Assembly (NCBI GenBank): GCA_050116155.1
Contig: JASFPE010000160.1
Coordinates: 1-10,418, forward strand
Origin: G020353355 sp050116155
Lineage (GTDB): Bacteria > Desulfobacterota > Desulfobacteria > Desulfobacterales > JAHEIW01
Reading direction: 5' to 3'
DNA: 10,418 bases
Below the pieces are notes generated by a model that did not search any database, was not told the DNA's origin, and saw only the letters and a program-made list of their open reading frames with translations. Within the stretch, counting starts at the first letter, position 1, and each line of letters starts with the position of its first letter. This document shows positions 1 through 4,737 of the stretch, in pieces. The position numbers were made by a program, and so were the translations under genes.

Positions 1-9
1 TATGTCAAG

Positions 10-66
10 AAAAAAAATCCCTTTCGATAGCATAAAACAAAACCACTGCCTGCTATATGGAAAGGG
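10..66 (-). terminator. Intrinsic terminator of the sulfur/redox operon
   Basis: Read on the minus strand, a stem pairs positions 66-60 with 19-25 (CCCTTTC with GAAAGGG) and, after a small internal loop, 56-51 with 27-32. A loop of about 18 bases closes it. One base after the stem come eight consecutive T residues (minus strand, 17 down to 10). This is the standard shape of a rho-independent terminator. It begins 17 bases after the stop codon of the iron-sulfur gene, so it most likely ends the four-gene transcript. Confidence 0.85.
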
Positions 67-82
67 AGTTTATTCTGTTTGG

Positions 83-1333
83 TTATACCAGCGCGTCGGC
101 AATCAGCGAGCTTAAAAACTTGACCTCAAGCCCCATTTTGTAATGGTCGTTCAGATTGCTTAGTTGCGTGTGGCAGTTCTCGCAGGCGGTTGCCAAAATT
201 TTGGCTCCGGTCGCATTGACTTGATCGGCTTTGACCCTCGAGGATTTCATCCGGAAATCCAGGGTATCCTCACCCAGGGCCACCAGACCGCCGCCACCAC
301 CACAGCACCAGTTGTATCGCGCATCATCCGTCATCTCCCGAAAATCATCGGTCAGGTGCTGCAAAATATAGCGCGGTTCATCGATCACGCCGGCATTTCT
401 GGCAATCTGACAGGGATCGTGATAGGTAACCGCACCATCCAGTTTGGTCTTGTCCAGCTTGATTCGTCCTTCTTTGAGATAACGGGCATGAACCTCTGTG
501 ATGGAAGACACCTTAAAGGGCTGCTTGCCGGCCATTTGCTTCATCACGCGGTAGGCGGTACCGCACTCGCAGATGCACACTTCTTTGATCTTCAATCGCT
601 TGGCCTCATTGATGATACGATCCAAGATCAATTTGGTTTTGCTGGGATCACCCACAAAAGCGCCAAAATTAACGGCCTCAAAGAAACTTAAGGTCCAGTT
701 TTCGCCGGCGGCATTAAACACGGCCGCGGCCGGAATGATCGAATGGGCGCCGGCCAAAGCGACATAGAGGAGATCGGCTCCCTCTACATCTACCGGTATG
801 GGTGTCGTGCCGGCTTGGGTTTGCCATTTTTCAACCACATCTGCCTCCAGCCGTTTGATTCCCTCGAGAAATCCTTCCTTAAACAGATCCAAGGATTTGC
901 CCTTTTCAATGGAGGTGTCGGCCAGCAGCGTCAATATTTCCGGCTCGGCACTGGCACCGATCAAAAGCAATTTGGCAATCGACATCAGCTGCTGGGTATC
1001 GATACCAAAGGGACAATAAACCATACAGCGCCGGCAACCGGTACACGAATAGGCCGCTTCGAAAAGTTCATCCAAGGCCATATCGGTCAATTCTTTGGCC
1101 TCACCCACCGATGGCCATACCTTGCCCCGACCCTTGAAATACTTTTTGTAAAGCCTGCGGATGATTTCAGACCGGTAAGCCGCGATATATTTTACCTGTC
1201 CCATGGATGCATGTACGTGACAGGCCTCGGTGCAAACCCCGCAACGCGTACAGGTCTCCAAATAAAACCGCATGGCTTCATTAAGTTTGCTGCGAAATAG
1301 ATTTAGCAAATCATCGCGTGTTTTCTCGTCCAT
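83..1333 (-). CDS. HdrD/DsrK/TmcB-like iron-sulfur (CCG-domain) protein
   Basis: Cytoplasmic electron-transfer subunit of the heterodisulfide-reductase-like family, expected to work with the membrane cytochrome b encoded just upstream. In the 416-residue product, two 4Fe-4S motifs are seen: C28-x2-C31-x2-C34-x3-C38 and C97-x2-C100-x2-C103-x3-C107-P. One complete CCG motif follows: C308 (HDPC), C343-C344-G and C384-x2-C387. These proteins are known to hold a special 4Fe-4S site for thiol/disulfide chemistry in the CCG domain. The expected first CCG copy is degenerate: around residues 253-258 only C-x-C-x-C-G is left. The start is placed at the ATG at 1333, because AAGGAG lies six bases upstream; a TTG two codons earlier abuts that site. 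Length suits TmcB or HdrD better than full DsrK. The real donor or acceptor cannot be read from sequence. Confidence 0.92.
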   Translation of the reverse strand: MDEKTRDDLLNLFRSKLNEAMRFYLETCTRCGVCTEACHVHASMGQVKYIAAYRSEIIRRLYKKYFKGRGKVWPSVGEAKELTDMALDELFEAAYSCTGCRRCMVYCPFGIDTQQLMSIAKLLLIGASAEPEILTLLADTSIEKGKSLDLFKEGFLEGIKRLEADVVEKWQTQAGTTPIPVDVEGADLLYVALAGAHSIIPAAAVFNAAGENWTLSFFEAVNFGAFVGDPSKTKLILDRIINEAKRLKIKEVCICECGTAYRVMKQMAGKQPFKVSSITEVHARYLKEGRIKLDKTKLDGAVTYHDPCQIARNAGVIDEPRYILQHLTDDFREMTDDARYNWCCGGGGGLVALGEDTLDFRMKSSRVKADQVNATGAKILATACENCHTQLSNLNDHYKMGLEVKFLSSLIADALV

Positions 1334-1339
1334 AAACAA

Positions 1340-1345
1340 CTCCTT
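1340..1345 (-). promoter_or_regulatory. Shine-Dalgarno deciding the iron-sulfur gene start
   Basis: AAGGAG on the minus strand sits six bases before the ATG at 1333 and directly touches the TTG at 1339. This makes ATG the start. The 25-bp hairpin at 1353-1417 ends only seven bases upstream of this site. Confidence 0.8.
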
Positions 1346-1352
1346 ATGCTAA

Positions 1353-1424
1353 AGGTGTCAGGTTTCAGGTGTCAGCATTCATAAATTTTGCCTGCTGACA
1401 CCTGAAACCTGACACCTGAAACCT
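1353..1424. repeat. Heptad-built perfect hairpin repeat (AGGTGTC/AGGTTTC units)
   Basis: A 25-bp perfect inverted repeat, arms 1353-1377 and 1393-1417, with a 15-base loop. The left arm is three tandem heptads, AGGTGTC-AGGTTTC-AGGTGTC, plus AGCA. The right side is four heptads, GACACCT-GAAACCT-GACACCT-GAAACCT (1397-1424), so a 14-bp unit is repeated twice exactly. It lies in the 166-base gap between the cytochrome b gene and the iron-sulfur gene and would be transcribed with them. A long RNA stem this close to the ribosome site could set mRNA stability or the ratio of the two subunits; that role is inference. No U tract follows it, so it is not a typical terminator. Confidence 0.9.
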
Positions 1425-1499
1425 TATATCCTAAAAATCGTACAATTTTATGCTGGCAAATGGCCTCGTAATGCGCTAATGCCATCACTTTGGCGAAAA

Positions 1500-2210
1500 C
1501 TAGCCTCTTCTGAGCTTATTCATAGGCAAAGACAAAAACGAATGCATACTTTGGCTGAACGGAAAGAACATCAGAAAAAGATTGGCGAAAAAAACGTGCA
1601 GCACCAGCATAAACGAATGGCCCGTATCTGTGATCTCAACCGGCAAATCGGGTTGAAAATGAAGCAGGCTGGATAGATACGCGCGATAATGTTCGACATC
1701 CAACTCCCCGTATTCATACCATCTTCGGGCCCAGTCCATCTGACTGCCAAAAATAACAATTAAAAAAAGCAACACCAGCAGATAGTAGTCCTCCGGTACG
1801 GATAGCTCCCGAACCGGTGATACGAACCTTCGAAATAGAAAAAAAAGTAAAGATATCGCTACAACCAGACCGACAAAGCCCTGTCCCAGAAAGATCTCAT
1901 GGGGTATAACCTGAAAGATTTCGAATTCGCCAAAAAGCTCCAGATGGCCGATGATGAGCAGCAATATTCCGATGTGAAAGACTATGAGAAACACCCAAAG
2001 CAGCGGTTTGTGTCTTCTAACTGTGGGAAACAAAAAGGTGTCGGACAGTGCCCACAGCCACTTGGGTCGCTTCTCTGGAAAGATCTGTAATGTGGTTGGA
2101 TGCTTGGGCTCTCGAAAGATCTTTATTAATCGAACTGCCGTGCCGATGAAAAACACGGCAAAGGCCACATACACCATGGGCACAAGAATAATATAAGTCA
2201 GCGTCTCCAC
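1500..2210 (-). CDS. NarI/DsrM/TmcC-like membrane cytochrome b subunit
   Basis: Integral membrane protein of 236 residues, probably a quinone-interacting di-heme b subunit of the NarI/DsrM/TmcC family. It should pass electrons between the quinone pool and the iron-sulfur protein encoded next. Five hydrophobic segments are visible, at about residues 4-29, 71-91, 108-128, 143-156 and 200-218. Histidines suited to heme ligation lie in or near the second (H79, H89) and last (H198, H205, H223) segments, as in NarI-type proteins. The start is set at GTG 2210, because GGAGG precedes it by five bases; a TTG at 2222 would contain that ribosome site inside the coding region and has none of its own. The exact family member is uncertain: DsrM, TmcC and HmeC-like proteins are all related. 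Confidence 0.88.
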   Translation of the reverse strand: METLTYIILVPMVYVAFAVFFIGTAVRLIKIFREPKHPTTLQIFPEKRPKWLWALSDTFLFPTVRRHKPLLWVFLIVFHIGILLLIIGHLELFGEFEIFQVIPHEIFLGQGFVGLVVAISLLFFLFRRFVSPVRELSVPEDYYLLVLLFLIVIFGSQMDWARRWYEYGELDVEHYRAYLSSLLHFQPDLPVEITDTGHSFMLVLHVFFANLFLMFFPFSQSMHSFLSLPMNKLRRG

Positions 2211-2215
2211 GATAA

Positions 2216-2220
2216 CCTCC
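2216..2220 (-). promoter_or_regulatory. Shine-Dalgarno deciding the cytochrome b gene start
   Basis: GGAGG on the minus strand lies five bases before GTG 2210. A longer reading from TTG 2222 would place this site within its own first codons, so GTG is preferred. Confidence 0.7.
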
Positions 2221-2296
2221 AATAAGGAAGATGGTGAAAATATCCCCTATAGTTTTCTTGCCATAAAATGCACAAAAATAACATTTAGCGTGACTA

Positions 2297-2539
2297 TTAT
2301 ACCAGCCGTTTGATATAAAACGTTATCAGCTTGTCTTCCTGATCGGTCTTGACGATCTCATTCCCGCTGGTTTTAGCCCAGGCCGGGAAATCACTCAACG
2401 ATCCCGGATCAGTGGTTTGGGCTTCGATCACTTCGCCGACTTCGACTTCTTTGATTCCCTTGCTGACCTTTACTACCGGCATGGGGCATGCTAGACCTTT
2501 TAAATCAAATACTTTTGCAACTTGAATGTCATCACTCAT
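2297..2539 (-). CDS. TusA-family sulfur carrier protein
   Basis: Small cytoplasmic sulfur-transfer protein of 80 residues, the usual TusA/SirA length. The family signature CPxP is intact as C18-P-M-P21 inside the segment LKGLACPMPVVK; in TusA proteins this cysteine carries a persulfide. AGGAGG stands six bases before ATG 2539. It lies between the DsrE2-like gene and the cytochrome b gene, with 86 bases to the latter. In sulfur-metabolising bacteria, TusA and DsrE-type proteins hand sulfane sulfur to each other. Here the pair sits next to a thiol/disulfide-type iron-sulfur protein, which suggests sulfur or thiol trafficking rather than tRNA thiolation. The direction and end acceptor are inference. 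Confidence 0.93.
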   Translation of the reverse strand: MSDDIQVAKVFDLKGLACPMPVVKVSKGIKEVEVGEVIEAQTTDPGSLSDFPAWAKTSGNEIVKTDQEDKLITFYIKRLV

Positions 2540-2578
2540 TTTGCACCTCCTGAATAATTGGTTAAAATTTATGAAGTT

Positions 2579-2698
2579 AAAAATTAAGCCCTCAGCGTTC
2601 AGTCTGTAAGCCGTTTGCTTTTAGCCCTGAACCCTGGTCGCCTTCGGCGCCGCCAGAGGCGGGTAAACCGCTTATCGCTGAACCCTGAACGGTCAGAT
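2579..2698. repeat. Compound palindromic element between dsrE-like and tusA-like genes
   Basis: The spacer between the DsrE2-like stop and the TusA-like start is full of dyads. An imperfect outer inverted repeat pairs about 2597-2617 (CGTTCAG...TAAGCCGTTT) with 2666-2692 (AAACCGCTTA...CTGAACG). Its right arm contains the tandem heptads GCTGAAC-CCTGAAC (2678-2691), and a further CCTGAAC lies at 2627-2633. Two GC-rich mini-hairpins sit in the middle: CGCC-TTC-GGCG (2640-2650) and CCGCC-AGA-GGCGG (2651-2663). No T tract follows on the minus strand. It is probably a dispersed intergenic repeat that would fold in the operon mRNA. Confidence 0.75.
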
Positions 2699-3250
2699 TT
2701 ATATAAACAATTGAACCTTGCTGTTCTGCGCCTCTTGCAAGTAGGTGGCAACACCGGCAAATCCGAGATCCTTATAATCGATAAATTCGTCACGCGCAAA
2801 GCCCATCAGATCCATGGACATCTCACATACGTAAATCCGGACGCCAAGCTCTTCAGCAAGAGCGATCATTTCTTCCAGAGAAGCCACGTTTTTTTTCTTC
2901 ATCAGCGATTTCATCATGGCGGTTCCCATTCCGCCCATATTCATTTTGGAAAGCTTCACAGCACCGGTTCCTTTGGGCAACATGGCACCGAACATTTTGC
3001 CCATGATATCTTTACCGCCGGCCTTTTTCTTTTTGTCCCTGAGCACCGGGGTTCCCCAGAACGTGAAAAACATCACGACATCCATCCCCATGGCTACCGC
3101 TCCGGTGGCGATCACAAAGGCGGCCAGGACTTTGTCCAGGTCTCCGCTGAAGACAATCATCGCCAGCCTGTTTTCTGCAGTTTTCTTGTCTACAGCATCA
3201 AGACTAGATTTGAGTTCTTGAAGCTGATTCTCGATGTTTTGCATATCCAT
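2699..3250 (-). CDS. DsrE2-like (DsrE/DsrF/DrsH family) protein
   Basis: Protein of 183 residues in the DsrE/DsrF/DrsH-like family, closest in pattern to DsrE2. The sequence shows an N-terminal helical lead (1-25), the beta-alpha start MIVFSGDLDKVLAAFVIATG (31-50), a Lys/Met/Gly-rich middle (70-120) and the conserved segment with the single cysteine, VCEMSMDLMG (141-150, Cys142). In the family this cysteine is the sulfur-binding residue. Hydrophobic stretches at 43-65 might let it contact the membrane. A strong ribosome site (AAAGGAGG) precedes ATG 3250. It is the first gene of the operon that continues to TusA, cytochrome b and the iron-sulfur protein. A sulfur-carrier role is supported by family and neighbours; the partner is not known. 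Confidence 0.9.
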   Translation of the reverse strand: MDMQNIENQLQELKSSLDAVDKKTAENRLAMIVFSGDLDKVLAAFVIATGAVAMGMDVVMFFTFWGTPVLRDKKKKAGGKDIMGKMFGAMLPKGTGAVKLSKMNMGGMGTAMMKSLMKKKNVASLEEMIALAEELGVRIYVCEMSMDLMGFARDEFIDYKDLGFAGVATYLQEAQNSKVQLFI

Positions 3251-3320
3251 GAATTTCCTCCTTTAGTTAATAGAGTTAACATTAATTTTTTTTTGATTTA
3301 AGGTACTTACATAAAAAAAA

Positions 3321-3326
3321 ACTATA
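3321..3326 (-). promoter_or_regulatory. Candidate -10 element of the dsrE-like operon
   Basis: TATAGT on the minus strand lies about 70 bases before the dsrE-like start. No good TTGACA-like box stands 16-18 bases upstream. The stretch where it would be is occupied by the dyad TGTTCA-N5-TGAACA at 3331-3347. The same -10 hexamer is used in the marR promoter. A regulated, weak promoter is plausible. Confidence 0.4.
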
Positions 3327-3330
3327 TTTT

Positions 3331-3347
3331 TGTTCACTGCATGAACA
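3331..3347. promoter_or_regulatory. Candidate MarR operator upstream of the dsrE-like operon
   Basis: A perfect 17-bp dyad, TGTTCA-CTGCA-TGAACA, immediately upstream of the candidate -10 box at 3321-3326. Its core GTTC-N7-GAAC (3332-3346) recurs at 3914-3928 over the marR promoter, with 11 of 15 bases identical. Size and symmetry suit a dimeric MarR-family protein; binding here should block polymerase. Confidence 0.55.
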
Positions 3348-3433
3348 TACTACGTAAAATATTGATATAAATGTCCGCATTCATTGTTTTAAAATTTTTA
3401 GCCTCCATCTTTGGTCTCAGCCCCTTATTAAAC

Positions 3434-3919
3434 TTACTCCAATACCATCATATCTTTAACCGCTTCCATTGAGGCCTTCAGAATATCTAAATTGGTGAGC
3501 ATCGCCATACGTTGGTCGGGGGCCATCTGAGATAAAACCTGATGGTGGACGTTTTCCAAAAACCCATTGATTTCATTTAATTTTTTCTGTCCTTCAGGAC
3601 TCAAACTGAGCAAACTGATGCGTGAATCCTCAGGGTCTTTGATCCGTTGGATCAGCTTTTTGCGAATCAATCCATCGACAATCTTTGAGACCCGGCTTTT
3701 GACCACGTTCATTTTCTGGGCAATGCCTTTGGCAGTGAGATAACGCTCTTGACCGAATAGCACCAGGCATCTCAGCTCCGCATCCGGCAGTTCAAAACGC
3801 TCACATTGATACTGCATGCGCTCCTGGCAACACTGGAACAATTTTGCAATAAGTTCCTGAAATTGCTTCAATTGATTTTCCGAAACCTCTGGTTGACTGG
3901 CATGGACTAGTTGGTTCAT
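3434..3919 (-). CDS. MarR-family transcriptional regulator
   Basis: Predicted winged-helix DNA-binding dimer of 161 residues. The helix-turn-helix region spans about 59-86 (YLTAKGIAQKM followed by VVKSRVSKIVDGLIRKKL), and the wing contains DPEDSRISLLSLSPEG (95-110). Helical arms at both ends fit the MarR dimer interface. Four cysteines lie in the N-terminal half (C30, C31, C39, C51), which could serve redox or persulfide sensing; that is inference. The gene is the first of the minus-strand cluster, 183 bases ahead of the dsrE-like gene. A near-consensus promoter lies directly in front of ATG 3919 and leaves no room for a ribosome site. A shared dyad over this promoter suggests autorepression and control of the downstream sulfur operon. 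Confidence 0.93.
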   Translation of the reverse strand: MNQLVHASQPEVSENQLKQFQELIAKLFQCCQERMQYQCERFELPDAELRCLVLFGQERYLTAKGIAQKMNVVKSRVSKIVDGLIRKKLIQRIKDPEDSRISLLSLSPEGQKKLNEINGFLENVHHQVLSQMAPDQRMAMLTNLDILKASMEAVKDMMVLE

Positions 3920-3928
3920 AGCGAGAAC
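3914..3928. promoter_or_regulatory. Candidate MarR operator over the marR start
   Basis: GTTC-ATAGCGA-GAAC covers the marR ATG and the end of its -10 box. It shares 11 of 15 bases, and the same GTTC-N7-GAAC geometry, with the dyad at 3332-3346. Occupancy would block both promoter escape and start-codon access. Confidence 0.5.
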
Positions 3929-3954
3929 TATAACAATAATTAATTTTATGTCAA
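3927..3954 (-). promoter_or_regulatory. Near-consensus sigma-70 promoter of marR
   Basis: On the minus strand, TTGACA (3954-3949), a 16-base spacer and TATAGT (3932-3927), with TG one base upstream of the -10 box (extended -10). Only seven bases separate the -10 box from the ATG at 3919, so transcription should begin at or next to the start codon. The spacer holds the palindrome AATTAATT (3938-3945). Confidence 0.75.
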
Positions 3955-4021
3955 GCCTTTTTTAAAGGTCTTGGATATTTTATTAAAGAATTGAAAAATT
4001 ATTAAAATATCGAGATGTTAA

Positions 4022-4050
4022 TTTACTTTGAATACGTTTTATATTATAGT
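4022..4050 (+). promoter_or_regulatory. Possible promoter of the pal-like gene
   Basis: TTTACT (4022-4027), 17 bases, then TATAGT (4045-4050). The -35 box matches consensus at only four positions, and the region is so AT-rich that several alternatives exist. It would give a leader of about 125 bases before ATG 4183. I see no riboswitch or attenuator in that leader. Confidence 0.35.
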
Positions 4051-4182
4051 AATTATTATAGCTTTTTGGTTCTTAAACTGTGAGCGGTGTCTAGAAAGAC
4101 TTTTGGCCGTAATTCAAATGTCTGCACGCAAATCGACCTATGAATTCAAGTTTTAAGCTCTAAACACTTATTAGGAGGAATC

Positions 4183-4719
4183 ATGCAACCTAATTCGCGT
4201 CTGTTCATAATTTTTTTAACGCTTATTTCGGTCCTGATCTTGATGCCGGCGTGTGCAAAGATGTTGGTCTCATCTGCCCCGGAAGACCAGGCTTCCCAGG
4301 AGGAAGACGTAGCAGACAAAGCCCGGCTTGAAGAAGAGCGGCTGAAAAAAGAGGCCGAAGAACGTGAGCTGAGAGCAGCCAAGATAAAATTTATGTATGA
4401 AGATGTTTACTTTAAGAAAGGCAGTTATGCCCTGACCCCGGAGGCCAAGGATATTTTAACGCGCAAGGCCGAATGGTTGCGCAACCACCCGGATATTAAG
4501 GTGATCATCGAGGGTCACACGGATGAGCGCGGATCCAGAGAATATAACATTGCCTTCGGTGACCGACGCGCCGGTGAAGTCAAGTCATTCTTACTTAAGC
4601 AGGGGGTTGCCAGAGAGCGATTAATTGCCATCAGTTACGGCAAAGAAAAACCGATCGATCCCGCCAGAACCGAAAAGGCCAAAGCAAAAAACAGACGCGT
4701 CCATTTTGTCATCAAATAA
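4183..4719 (+). CDS. pal: Pal-like OmpA-domain outer-membrane lipoprotein
   Basis: Peptidoglycan-associated lipoprotein of 178 residues that would anchor the outer membrane to the cell wall. Seen: a basic/hydrophobic signal (1-20), a lipobox-like MPAC with Cys24 as lipidation site (the -3 residue is Met, slightly unusual), a charged helical linker (35-66), and an OmpA C-terminal domain (about 68-178). The linker is rich in Glu and Lys. The domain has the peptidoglycan-binding signature GHTDERGSREYN (111-122) followed by DRRA (127-130), with Asp114 and Arg129 in the usual positions. A perfect AGGAGG (4173-4178) precedes the ATG. Unlike typical pal loci there is no tolB, tolQRA or ybgF/cpoB nearby. 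The helicase gene follows after 18 bases. Confidence 0.92.
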   Translation: MQPNSRLFIIFLTLISVLILMPACAKMLVSSAPEDQASQEEDVADKARLEEERLKKEAEERELRAAKIKFMYEDVYFKKGSYALTPEAKDILTRKAEWLRNHPDIKVIIEGHTDERGSREYNIAFGDRRAGEVKSFLLKQGVARERLIAISYGKEKPIDPARTEKAKAKNRRVHFVIK

Positions 4720-4737
4720 CGACGCCAATCGAATAGA

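Noticed and set aside
164..1300. Plus-strand frames opposite the iron-sulfur gene
   Set aside because: The minus strand carries two 4Fe-4S motifs and a CCG motif over the same bases; the plus frames have no recognisable domain.
1353..1417. Transcription terminator between the cytochrome b and iron-sulfur genes
   Set aside because: The stem is strong but no T tract follows on either strand.
1353..1424. Possible small CRISPR array
   Set aside because: Repeats are 7 or 14 bp with no spacers between them, and they form one hairpin.
2211..2296. Internal promoter between the TusA-like and cytochrome b genes
   Set aside because: A TATAGG hexamer is present but no acceptable -35 box stands at the right distance; read-through in the operon is the simpler explanation.
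2615..3301. Long plus-strand reading frame (228 codons) opposite the dsrE-like gene
   Set aside because: The minus strand has a strong ribosome site and the DsrE2 motif. The plus frame begins inside the palindromic spacer and shows low-complexity His-rich sequence typical of an antisense shadow.
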